From Fomes fomentarius (Eukaryota; Basidiomycota; Agaricomycetes; Polyporales; Polyporaceae), in assembly GCA_022606135.1 (NCBI GenBank), contig JABYQN010000005.1:2542001-2606000 (forward strand): a DNA stretch of 64,000 nucleotides, given 5' to 3'. The notes under the pieces were generated by a model. It was not told where the DNA came from. It ran no database searches and saw nothing but the letters and a program-made list of their open reading frames with translations. This document shows, piece by piece, positions 48,162-58,899 of this stretch (position 1 is the first letter of the stretch; each line of letters opens with the position of its first letter). The translations under genes were made by a program, and so were the position numbers.

Positions 48162-51100
48162 TCATCCACAAAACTCGAGACCCGGACAGCCGATCGCAGT
48201 GCCGAATACTAGATCGCGGGAGGGGCCACACCGTCGTTAGCAACAACTCCAGATGAAAACAGCCAATCGCAAGATAACAACTCACGAGACCCATCGACCT
48301 TGGCCACAGCCAGCAGCGCCTGCAGCACACCGCCGAGACCCTCGCCGGCAAGCATGCCCGCCGCGACGGAGAACATGTACATGTCGAACCCGGCCGGGCT
48401 GCGCTTCTGCCAGACGTAGTTGAACACGGAGCCGACCGCCATCGCGATCGAGAACGGGATCTGGGGCGCGACGAACGCGAGTCCGACGGCGTTCCAGTTC
48501 GGGACCCAGTGCCAGTACTGCTTCGGGATGAAGACGTGCTTGACGATCACGGCGAGCACGGTCCAGATTCCCAGCGCGATCGCGGTGAACCCTGCGGACT
48601 TCGGGATTGCTGGGCATGGTCATCAGTGGGGATTGTAACATGTGTGGGAGGGTGAGGATGGGATACTCACGCAGCTTGGGGAGCGCGACGGCCTCGGCGA
48701 CTGCGACCCATGCGCTGATGCTGGGCGCAGCGTACGTGCACTGGATCGCGTCGCTGTCTCTGAGCGGCGAGGAACCAACGTTATCAGTACAAGCAATCTC
48801 ACGCTGAGTTAGAGGCCGCATATACGTACAAGATACACGGGCTTGCAGTTGTGAACAAGATGAAGAGTCCGACGTTCAAGAAGATAGCGACAACCGAGCC
48901 CGCAAGCTGCGCGACGAACTGGTTCCTGGGCTTCGCACGAAGCAAGTATCCGGTCTTCAGGTCACCTGGAAAGAAAAGTAGCAAAGTGGGCGAGGGTGTC
49001 AGAACCCTGCACGATTACGGCAGAGCTTTGGGGAGCTAGTTACCGGTCATGTCGGTCGACTGGGCCGCAGAGCCGGCAGCAATTATACCGGCGGTCAAGT
49101 TGACCGTCTCTGCGGGCCGTATCGCGAGGTGCGTGCCCTTGCCGATTCCTCCAAAGATGAGTTGCGAGGCCTATACAATACAGTAGAGGAGGTTGCGATA
49201 GCAAAGACAGAACCATAGACATCGCCCAATGAGTACCCCATATCCAACGCAGGAACGGAGCGCGCACCTTCGCGACCGCAGTGACTGGATTGATATCCGT
49301 CGTCCCGGCGGATTGCACACCGACGAAGGAGAAGGCGAAGCCGAGGATAAGCGAGAGAATGGCCTCGCCGACGTTCATGTGGAAGAGCTTCGCGAGGATG
49401 GCGCAGCACATGATGATGCTCGCTGCGAGCCCGGTCGTCCACCAGAGTGTCGGCACGCGGTCCTCTTCGGGCGTCTGGTCCTCGTCCTCCGCATCTGGGT
49501 CGGAGTTGCCGCGGAACCAGGTGACCGGGTTCACCTTGAGGTTGCGCAGGTCTACGATAGTGACCAAGGTGGTTTTGGAGTGAGCGGGAGGGAGGAGACT
49601 GGAAGTGGAGGGGGCTTACTGGTGAAGATGAAGCCGGAGTTCATGCCGAGGTCAGTGAAGGAGTAGCACAACATCATAAGGATACCAGGCCCTGTTGCAT
49701 CGTCAGGATGAACTCTTTCAAGATCTCAAGGTAGAGAGCTCACAGAGCAGCCAGTATCGGGGAGACGGCGCGTCAGTGAAGGCCGACTGGTCTTTGAATG
49801 CAAGAGCGTTGTAGGACACCAGAGGGAACTCGTCCGAAATGGACTGTCCGAACGCGAGTCCGTTCTTAACCAAAGAAGGAGCAACTAGGTACCATTCAGT
49901 CTCATATCCCACCCGGCGTGAGGTAGTTGAATATACGCACTGATACCCCAAGCAAGTATAGAGCCGCCGACTATGGTCCAATTAGTATGTATATCAAGGA
50001 TGTGCCAGTATGGGATCTCTCACAGAAGCTCCAACTGGCATTGAGTCCAGAGAGCATTCCGGCACCAAAGAATGCCGGCGTGACTGTCAGAAGTTCAAGC
50101 GTGAGTATGGGTTTGAATACCTCGCAGGGAATGCCGCATACATTCGATGAACCATCCGTAATTCTCCAAAGATATGATACTCGTGAAGCCGATGCGGTAG
50201 AGCGTCCAGCCGATGTGCCAATCGAAGAGCTACACAGCCGTAAGCACCGGACAAGATTCTGATGCGCATATATTGACACTCACAACACCTGGCGCATACC
50301 CACTGACCACCTTCCACACGAAGACAACTGCAAACGCGATCAGGAGTGAGAGCGACTTCTTCCGCGCGACGACGGCGCCGTTTCGGCTGTTGTGTAGCGC
50401 ATGGATCGTGACAGCAGTCGCGGCGGGGGTCGGGAACGTCAGCTTCTGCTTCACGATGTAGTATTTGCGTAGCGGGATGACGAAGAACACGCCGAAGAAG
50501 CCGGCACACGCAGTGAGCGCGATGAGCTTGCCGATATCGTGCTTTGGAAGATCCGAGAGCAGGCCGAGCCGGTACATGGCCGGGACGGCGCTGACGAACA
50601 GGATACCGATACCACCGGCAGCTGGGAGCGCGACAGGCGGAGGCGGTGAGAAACATGGAATGAATACGGTGTGGTTGGGCGTGTGCGCCAAGGGACGTAC
50701 CTGTCGCCGCGCTCTGAACAGTACAATTCTCCTTGGGGCCGAACGGACCGCCAAAGAGCTTGCCGACGATGCCGCTCTCGGGGACAATTCTGGAGAGCGG
50801 CTTGATGATTGCGAAACCGAAGATAGCCTGGGGTGGGGACGGTGCTTTAGACCATTGTGAGGGGCGGCTGAGGCAGTGCGACTTACTCCGAAGAGCTGCG
50901 CGGACCAGGAATGTCAGTGTTCGCCACAAGAATGATGCGACAGGTGGTATCTCACCTGGGGTCCGAACGTGAAGCCGGTTTTGAGACCAAGATAGATATT
51001 CGACGCGCCAACTGGAGGTGGAGTAGGTGGCTAAGTGACTTGATGGAGAGAGTTGTTTGGGTGTATACTCACCAACTGCACCAAGAGCACATCCTATGAC

Positions 51101-51396
51101 GACAGCCCTGTTCCATATCTGAGGTGATGTTGTGACCGTGTGAAGCACAGTTATGCGAACCTCAACGTGAGTTGATGCGTCTCGATCATCTCGTTCGGGT
51201 CTGGAGGGAACGGCTTGGAGCTGTGAAGAGGAAAAGGTCAGCGAAAGCATAGTGCACATACGGTGGGCGTAACGCACATATCTGGAGTGTTGACTTCATA
51301 CTCGTCCATCGCGTCTGCATGCTTCTTCTCGTTGAGAGAGCCATGGGAGCTATCGCCGCCGTGATTCAACAACTCTGGCTCGTGTTCCTGGTGCAT
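48162..51396 (-). CDS. Oligopeptide transporter (OPT family)
   Basis: Polytopic plasma-membrane or endomembrane carrier for small peptides or metal-chelate-like solutes. The start at 51396 opens a hydrophilic leader ending in 'PFPPDPNEMIETHQLT'. Membrane segments begin around 'NRAVVIGCALGAV'. Family landmarks follow: 'GFAIIKPLSRIVPESG', 'GGPFGPKENCTVQSAAT', 'AAGGIGILFVSAVPAMYRL', 'TFPTPAATAVTIHALHN', 'GMLSGLNASWSF', and near the end 'PKQYWHWVPNWNAVGLAFV'. The last exon reads 'GTAIGCPGLEFCG' before the stop at 48162, matching the conserved OPT C-terminus. More than ten short introns are inferred. This resembles the fungal OPT branch with the 'PKENCTVQ' motif. It diverges from a PGDH-like gene across 1.3 kb. 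Substrate unknown. Confidence 0.9.
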
Positions 51397-52707
51397 TTGT
51401 GCCACAGCTCTAGGACAGGAGGGGTGGAATGCGGGGGAGCGGTGAAGAGCTGGCTAGGGACCTAGTTCAGGTCAGACGGAAGAGAGAAGCGAGAGAGCGT
51501 CGGGATGTGGTTTTATGTGCAAGGAGCCGGCTGGCGTCTGGTCCCCACAGGGCGCCGGGGCGGTATTCCATTGAGATGCACGAGCCCCATGAAGTGACTG
51601 CTTCCGCGTGAGAAGTAGACCGGGTTGGAGTCGAGGGAAGCTCGGAGCGCACGCAGCGTGTGGCCATTCTCAGCAATTCAGTCTCCTCCATGCGGTCCTG
51701 TCAACATGTCCGTCTCTACTCGCTCCACCGTCATCCAAATACGAGAACTTTGAGTAGCGGGGTGAACCGTGACCCGCATAGATACGGTACACCAGTGTCG
51801 GGGATATGTTATGGTTTCCTGCCAGTGGACCATGCATGACTCTGAGTGCCCTATTATACTGCCAGTGATGAGTTTCGGCAGAGCAATTAATGGTGACTAG
51901 TAACATACCTGCGAAGCAGTGTTGAATCGAAGGCAAAAAAAACCTCTGTCACTCGCAGTGGCAAAGCCACAGGTACGACACTAGTAGTTAGAAGTCTCAT
52001 CGCACTGCGTATGCGTGGTTTCTCTGTCAAGTTCATCGGTGGTCCCAGACCCGCGTGGGAGAATCCGAGCTCATCGACGTCATTTGTCTTCCATGTAACT
52101 TACGTAATTAACGCGTCGCAACGTGTACTATTAATATCCTCGTATGCGCAGTATACACAACTCAAGTTTCAGTGAGCACATTGCAGTTCTCAAATACACT
52201 CGCTTTCCTGCTATACCGGCCGTCATGGGTCTTTCGAATCTTTACGACAAAAAGACAGCGTCAGTGAGTCTTTCTAATAGGACTATAAGGACACCATCGG
52301 TGAGTCCTGCTGGCATGCAACTTGAAGCCGGCACACTGTCTCTCGTTCCAACATAAAATTATTCGTGTCTTGTTGGATCCAGGTTGATGTTACTAGTCTT
52401 AGCAGATATGCTCATCGGTTGCCCCGAAGTTCACAAGTACCCACTGGCCCAAATCGTTCAGATACTTTCCATCCAGGGAACTCTCACGATAAGAAGAGAC
52501 TCGTAAGCTTACGGCTGTCGCCATACTCACGCCAGCGTCCTAGGTTATCCGTTCCTTCCAACTTGAACGCACCACATCTTCACTTGCACTTCAATCCAAC
52601 TCTGTGCACAGGTCTGCTTACGGTCGAGTCTCTCACAAGGTCCGTCACCGCGATAGCATATAAGCAATCATCGCTACACAGGCCTGTCGTTCATTCCAGA
52701 CCCTATC
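51397..52707. promoter_or_regulatory. Divergent region, OPT gene (-) / PGDH-like gene (+)
   Basis: About 1.3 kb with only short, unconvincing frames. It must hold both promoters, and possibly a 5' leader intron of the OPT gene since an acceptor-like CTAG precedes its start. No specific element is recognised. Confidence 0.35.
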
Positions 52708-53813
52708 ATGGCATCCTCCGCGCCCACGATAGCCATCATCGCGCCAGGAGCGATGGGCGCCGCCGTCGCGCACAGGTTCACAAAATCCGGCAGCACAGTG
52801 CTCACTACGCTCGCCGGCCGCTCGCCCGGGACGATTGAACGCGCAAAAGCCGCAGGCATGGTCGACGCCTCGCTCCAGGAGATCGCACAGCGCGCAGACT
52901 GGGTCCTCAGCATCCTCCCGCCCAGCGCGGCACTCGCCTTTGCCGAGAGCTTCATCGATGCGTACCGAGCCGGGGGAGGTGGTTCCGGGTCCAGTACCAG
53001 GAAGTTGGCGTTCGTGGACTGCAATGCGGTCAGCCCCGAGACCGCGAAGCGCGTCGCGCGGGTGTTCGAAGGCAGTGCAATCCGCTTCCTCGATGCTGGG
53101 ATCGTGGGCGGTCCGCCCACGGACAGTTATGATCCCGCGTTTTACGCGTCTGCGGACTCTGCGGACTCGGACCTTCTGGACGCATTTGTCGCCCTAGGCA
53201 AGTGGGGACTCCGAGTCGTGCCACTGAGGGGAGAGGGTGCGGGGATTGGCGACGCGAGTGCATTGAAGATGTCTTATGCGGTAAGTCATCGCGAACTTCA
53301 CGGGCAACTGACTGTCTCCCTGGTTGGCAACGTTCACTTGGAAACTGTCAGTACTGACATGAGGATGGTCATTCGTCAGGGAATGACGAAGGGCTTCACC
53401 GGCCTGGCGACCACCATGATCTTGGGTACGTCTCGCAGTCCGACAGGGTTCCAGGCGAGTTGCGCAGTGCGAACTCCTGATTCTTATGTACTTCTACTGC
53501 AGCCGCGCATGCGTCGTCTCCCGCGACAGCCCAGGCGCTCCTGCACGAGCTCCACTACTCGCAGCCCGCATTCCTCGAGCGGATCACGCGCAGCATCCCG
53601 AGCATGCTCCCCAAGGCGTACCGCTGGGTGGGCGAGATGGAAGAGATCTCTGCCTTCGTCCGCGACGGGCTGGGCGATGGAGAGGCGCACATGCATCAGG
53701 GCCTCGCTCACCTGTACGACCGTGTGGAGAAGTCGCTGCCCGAGGGTGCGGACGTGCAGACGCTGAAAGCTTTCGTGGAAGATGCGAAGGAGGTCATCGG
53801 CCAAGGAAAGTGA
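52708..53813 (+). CDS. 6-phosphogluconate dehydrogenase-like NAD(P)-binding oxidoreductase (DUF1932 type)
   Basis: Cytosolic dehydrogenase of the beta-hydroxyacid dehydrogenase superfamily; the substrate is unknown. Three exons (52708-53280, 53380-53425, 53503-53813) join in frame to 309 residues, usual for the family. The Rossmann fold begins at residue 7 with 'IAIIAPGAMGAAVAHRF', where the GxMG fingerprint is seen. The segment 'LDAGIVGGPPTDSYDPAFYA' matches the substrate-binding loop. The helical C-terminal domain contains 'KGFTGLATTMILAAHASSPA' and 'MHQGLAHLYDRVEKS', the DUF1932-type fold that follows. The ATG at 52708 lies directly before the dinucleotide site. Alternative second-intron borders would break 'AAHASS', so this splice is favoured. 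Confidence 0.88.
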
Positions 53814-54605
53814 TGTTCGCTGACTAGATAGAGTATCGGTGCGAGATGTACTACTAGAGCAGATCTCTATATACTCACTCCCACTGCCGTCGGTCTCAGG
53901 TCCTTTAATAGAGTAGGCCTCTGACGTTACCCTTGTTTGTCGCTAGCGCTGCTTCCGACACTGACATGCTGATGGGTGCATAAAACATACCTATAGTTCT
54001 CAGTTATGTGTGTTGTAATGTTATGTTCGCATATTGATGAATTAGCTTCTGAATATCGCCAAGGTCTCCGGAGGGTTCAGTACTGTCAACGTTAGTAACT
54101 TCAGTTCCCACACTTGGGCGATTGACCAACCTCGAGGTTGATTGGAATTCAAAGACGCCCGACGGGTAACTTTGTTCTTTGTCTCTGCTTGCTTAGGCGC
54201 TAAATTGGCTTCAAGAATGCTAGGGTGGAGAAACTTTGTCCGACAAGCAAGGTAATCGAAGTCGTCTCGGAGTCTCTGGGGGACGCGCAGCATGGAATAG
54301 TTATACTTGATTCTGAATGGGGATTCCTCGAGCCCCTTCTCAAAAAGGACGCCAAGCCTGGAAGGGAAAGACCATTGACCATTGGGGAGACTCTGGCTCC
54401 TATGATCGTGTTGAGTCCGATACGTATATGCAATTGCTGACATTCTATCTGCCTGACGCCAACTGTCTATTGCTGACAGCTGTCTACGGTATCATGAAGT
54501 CTGTATATATAGCTTCTCACTGCGGCCCTGATATCTCACCTTCAATGATATATACCAGCCGCACTACTTACTAGTCATAGCTCTTCCCCCACTCTACTCA
54601 CTGCC
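53814..54605. other. Intergenic region before the DUF4419 pair
   Basis: About 0.8 kb. Short overlapping frames at 54.04-54.44 kb on both strands resemble no family. The right end, from about 54490, belongs to the duplicated DUF4419 unit. Confidence 0.4.
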
Positions 54606-56218
54606 ATGCCGGTCACGTTCAAAGTCGCGCCTCATGAAGCGAATCCTGTCTTCCGCCTCCGCCATTCTCCGCTAGATGCCAGAGAGAACGTCTCTTCCGC
54701 CCCAGCTCAGGTTGCTGGCCAGACTCAGAACGTAGAGCTTGACCAGTTTTTCAGATCCGCATGCTCCAAGCAGTGGGAGACAAGCAGGGGGATTTTGCAG
54801 ACGTCTGTTACGCACGAGGCTCTCCCAACGCTCATACCGCAGCGGAACGGGTTCGTGCACACCGTTGTCCAGGCGTATGGGAATCACAACCATCTGAAGA
54901 TCCGGTGAGTATGGTGGTGTGGACTCAATGTGGTGCCCACCCAGTGTCCAATTCCGCTTGCTATCGCAGGCCAGATGACGTCTGGATCGCGATCTTGACC
55001 CAACTCAGTTTCTAGTAAGTCCTCCGTCGAGTCCGTAGCCTTGCATGCCCCCGCTCAAACTGTGAATCTCATGCACAGCGTGAATGCGCACGCCGAGGAA
55101 CTCCGGGCCTACTTCGTCGCTCATGACGGCAAGAGGGAACTGACTGTTGAGATCGACCCGCTCTGCACGGATTTTGGACATATCGCAAGGCAGTTCTCAC
55201 AGAAGGTCCAAGAGCATGTATGTTCTCATTAGCAGTCACACCTCGAAGAGGCCTTTACGAATTTGTTCGACTCTCCCATAGGTTGTCGACTCGACCTTGG
55301 TCGAATGGATCCTGCCCGATTTCACTACCTCGACGGTGCATGACACGACCATCTGCTCCATCGCCCTCATGTCCACCATGAAGTCGTAAGTCGTCTAGTT
55401 CAGTTTTAAGTGGGAAATATCACGACATGGTCATTATTTCTGACCGCTTCGGACTCTAGTTACTTCAAATGGAAGTGCATGATCACTTGCGGGCTCCCCT
55501 CTGTCACGCTTGAAGGAGAGAGAGCGGATTGGGAGAGGCTCTACAAGCGCCTCGACCGCCTTCCCGAGCTCGGCAATGAGCCCGCACAATGGGCTGCGAT
55601 GTTACGCCCGATTGTCTACCGGTTCATCAAGGCGTTCGACGGAGAGCCCGACTTGGTATTCTGGTCACACGTCGTCAACCGCAGCCACGAGGGTTGTGGA
55701 TCTCAAGTATTAAGTGGGTGGATCACCGCCTTCTGCGTGTGGGATTCCAAGGGGAAGTGGCTCGCGAGGGGCCGCAAAGCACCGAGTGATGCGATGGGCA
55801 GCGTCATGACCCATGGTGAGTATCATAAGCCACTCGCTGACGCCTCTCTGACCGAGTGTGGTTTGTTGCAGGCGGTCGGTCTTACATGAGACCCGCCTAC
55901 ACGCTTGACGGCGTGCCCTACTTCTCGCTTGATATGGTCGATATTCCCGCCGGATGCAGCGAAGTGGACGTCCTGATCGAGGACATGGAGTATGCGATGG
56001 TCGCAGGGAACGTAGCATCCCGTGTATCCGCGTCCGACACATCTGCACTGCAAGGGAGCGGTGCGATGGACACGCTGAGCCCCGCTTCACAGTGGTTTAT
56101 GTATGCAAAGAAGTGATGTGGGAATATGGATCGAAGCAGGCAGCAGCCTGCGGATAAGCTGATAGGTGAGACATTCGAAAGCATGGATGAAAGCCCGATC
56201 TTGACACTCACGTTTTCG
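54490..56218 (+). repeat. Tandem duplication, unit 1 (DUF4419 gene with promoter and 3' flank)
   Basis: The unit starts near TATCATGAAGTCT at 54490 and a TATATAGCTTCTCACTGCGG stretch, runs through the first DUF4419 gene, and ends after the shared 3' flank at about 56218. The matching unit 2 is at 56678-58372. Exons, introns, promoter and 3' flank are all shared. Confidence 0.85.
54606..56116 (+). CDS. DUF4419 family protein, tandem copy 1
   Basis: Member of a fungal family of unknown function. The ATG at 54606 opens 'MPVTFKVAPHEANP'. Six exons give about 394 residues. Landmarks are 'PQRNGFVHTVVQAYGNHNHL', 'RPDDVWIAILTQLSFY', 'VNAHAEELRAYFVAHDGKRE', 'CGLPSVTLEGERADWERLY', 'LSGWITAFCVWDSKGKW' and 'PAGCSEVDVLIEDMEYAMVA'. 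These follow the DUF4419 order: N-terminal helix-rich part, then the conserved 'LPSVTLEG' and 'LSGWITAFC' cores. It ends 'FMYAKK'. No signal peptide or membrane segment is seen. Its closest relative is the copy 2 kb downstream. Function cannot be stated. Confidence 0.85.
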
Positions 56219-56400
56219 TAGATCTGATCATCATATATCTGTTGACGCGTGAGTGGGGCAGGGGGGAGAAGGATGAGAATGGCATTGGGCCGCGCAGCAC
56301 CCGCGGACGGGTCATCTGGCTCGCGTCGCCACCGCTCTCTCAGCGCACGATCGGGAAGGCCGAACTCAAGCCGGCGGAAGCGAAGTCGAAACTGTTCTAG
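56097..56400 (-). other. Possible antisense spliced gene overlapping the DUF4419 3' end
   Basis: On the minus strand a frame reads 'LEFGLPDRALRERWRREPDD' and later 'PPAPLTRQQIYDDQIYEN', ending at a textbook donor GTGAGT (intron 56148-56211). A matching acceptor CCGCAG leads to a short last exon with a stop at 56097, inside the sense gene's final codons. The same donor and acceptor are conserved in unit 2. The start was not resolved and no family is recognised. Confidence 0.25.
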
Positions 56401-56677
56401 TACGTAGCATAATCGTTTGAAAATGACATATGGTCTTTTTGTCAGAATACGAGGAGTGTGGACGGGGATAACCAGAATAGTAGGGAAGCAGATAGCCACG
56501 GGGTGAGAAAATGTTAAGAACTCGAAGTCCGGGGATTTTCGAGCACGCGGGTGAGGAAGGAGACAGTGGAGGAGAGGAAGGAAGGTGAGGAGGATCATAT
56601 AGTATATGTAGTATAGACAAAGCACGATGAGCACGAAGAGACGTAGAGCGCCGACGCGTCGCGTCGCGCGCACTGTA

Positions 56678-58372
56678 TCATGATGAACTATGTATGTGTA
56701 TATAGCTTCTCACTGCGGCCCTGATATCTCACCTTTATATATCCCAGGCGCATTACTAGGCATAGCTCTTCCCCCTCTCTACTCAGCCTGTGCCATGCCG
56801 GTCACGTTCAAAGTCGCATCTCATGAAGCGGATCCTGTCTTCCCCCCTTCTCGGCTAGCTGCGAGAAAGAACGTCTCTTTCGCCATAGCTCAGAGTGCCA
56901 GCCAGACCGAGAAGGTCGAAGTTGACCAATTTTTCAGATCCGCATGCTCCAAGCAGTGGGAGACAAGCAGGGGGATTTTGCAGACGTCTGTTACGCACGA
57001 GGCTCTCCCAACGCTCATACCGCAGCGGAACGGGTTCGTGCACACCGTTGTCCAGGCGTATGGGAATCACAACCATCTGAAGATCCGGTGGGCCTCATGG
57101 TAGTGTGGACTCAATTTGGTGCTGACCTGTCCAATTACAGGCCCGATGACGTCTGGATTGCGATCTTGACCCAACTCAGTTTCTAGTAAGTCCACCATTT
57201 CGATTGCCTTGCGGGTCCCGCTCGAACTGTACAATTTCATACACAGCGTGAATGCGCACGCGGAGGAGCTCCGGGCCTACTTCGTCGCTCATGACGGCAA
57301 GAGGCAGTTGACCATCGAAATCGAGCCGCTCCGCACGGATTTTGGACATATTGCAAGACAGTTCTCACAGAAGGTCCAAGAGCATGTATGTTCTCATCAA
57401 AAGTCACATCTCTTAGATGCACTTTTACAAATTCACGCGACTCTCCTATAGGTTGTCGACTCAACCTTGGTCGAATGGATCCTGCCCGATTTCACTACCT
57501 CGACGGTGCATGACATGACCATCTGCTCCATCGCCCTCATGTCTACCATGAAGTCGTAAGTCGTGTAGTTCAGTTTGCTCATCACCTCTGACCGCTTCCG
57601 GACTTTAGTTACTTCGACTGGAGGTGCGGAATCACCTGCGGGCTCCCCTCTGTCACGCTTGAAGGGGAGAGAGCCGATTGGGAGAGGCTTTACAACCGCC
57701 TCAACCGCCTTCCCGAGCTCGGCGATGAACCCGCCCAATGGGCTGCGATGTTACGCCCGATTGTCTACCGGTTCGTCAAGGCGTTCGACGGAGAGCCCGA
57801 CTTGGTGTTCTGGTCACACATCGTCAACCGCGTCGACAGGTTGTGTGGATATGACATGTTGAGTGGGTGGATCACCGCATTCTGCGTGTGGGATTCCGAG
57901 GGGAAGTGGCTCGCGAGGCACCGCAAAGCACCGAGCGATGCGATGGGCAGCGTCATGACCGATGGTGAGTAGCACAAGAAACTCGCTGACAGCCTTCTGA
58001 CGGAAAGTGGTATGTTGCAGACGGTCGGTCTTACATGGGACCCGCCTACATGCTTGACGGCGTGCCCTACTTTTCGCTACATATGGACGATATTCCCGCT
58101 GGATGCAGCGAAGTGGACGTCCTGATCGAGGACACGGAGTATACGATGGTCGCAGGGAACGTCGCATCCCGTATGTCTGCGTCCGACACATCTGCACTGG
58201 AGGGGAGCGGTGCATTAGACACGCTGAGCCCCGCTTCACATTGGTTCATGTATGCAAAGAAATGATGTGGGAGTATGGATTGAAGCAGGCAGTAGCCTGC
58301 GGAGGATAAGCGGACTGGTGAGAAATTGAAAGCATGGATGAAAACCCGATCTTGATACTCACGTTCCGCAGG
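56678..58372 (+). repeat. Tandem duplication, unit 2 (DUF4419 gene with promoter and 3' flank)
   Basis: Second copy of the unit at 54490-56218, with the same promoter start TATCATGA, exon order and 3' flank to about 58372. Between the units lie about 460 bp not shared. A third TATCATGAAGTCT occurs at 58472, without a third gene behind it. Confidence 0.85.
56795..58265 (+). CDS. DUF4419 family protein, tandem copy 2
   Basis: Paralogue of the gene at 54606 with the same introns. The ATG at 56795 opens 'MPVTFKVASHEADP'. The stretch from 'QFFRSACSKQWETSRGILQT' to the end of exon 1 is identical to copy 1. Divergence is higher in the leader and in the block around 'YDMLSGWITAFC', where copy 1 has a replaced segment 'SHEGCGSQV'. 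The product ends 'FMYAKK'. Conservation of the frame with mainly conservative changes suggests both copies are expressed proteins. It is followed by an F-box gene. Confidence 0.85.
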
Positions 58373-58899
58373 CATGTACTTGTATTTGCAATCATTGCCC
58401 TGTGCCCTATACGAAGCCTGAAATATAACCTACTATAGCAGGGAGAGATCTGTTCAAAGTTGATGTTGTACTATCATGAAGTCTACGTCTACGTAAGTGC
58501 GACTTGGTTGTCATCATGCTCTCCCACCATCACAGCCCTCCGACTGTGAGCATGGGCGTAGATGTTGAGCACCTCGCAATAGCATGGACAACATGCTATG
58601 ATAGGGAGATCAACCAGGGGACATCGAGCAATGTCTGGAGCAGGGTGAGGGTGATTGTTGGCCGCGTCTGAACGTGAACTTTTGACAGACGTCTGCGCCT
58701 AAACGGGCGGTAGAGTTAGCTTTTGAGTTCAAGAACGTAGAACGGGCAGGGGACGAAGCTGATTGGGCGTGGCATGATGTTGATGATTCGCACGGGTGCC
58801 GCAGAGCATAAGAAGCTGATAATGCATCCGACGCTCTCTTAGTTTGTCGTGCCCCCTCCTATCTCTCAGACAGTGCTGGCCAGCAGGATCTCTGCGGGG
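58373..58899. other. Intergenic region before the F-box gene
   Basis: About 0.5 kb beyond the duplicated unit. It carries the promoter of the F-box gene and the stray TATCATGAAGTCT at 58472. No further gene is seen. Confidence 0.4.
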
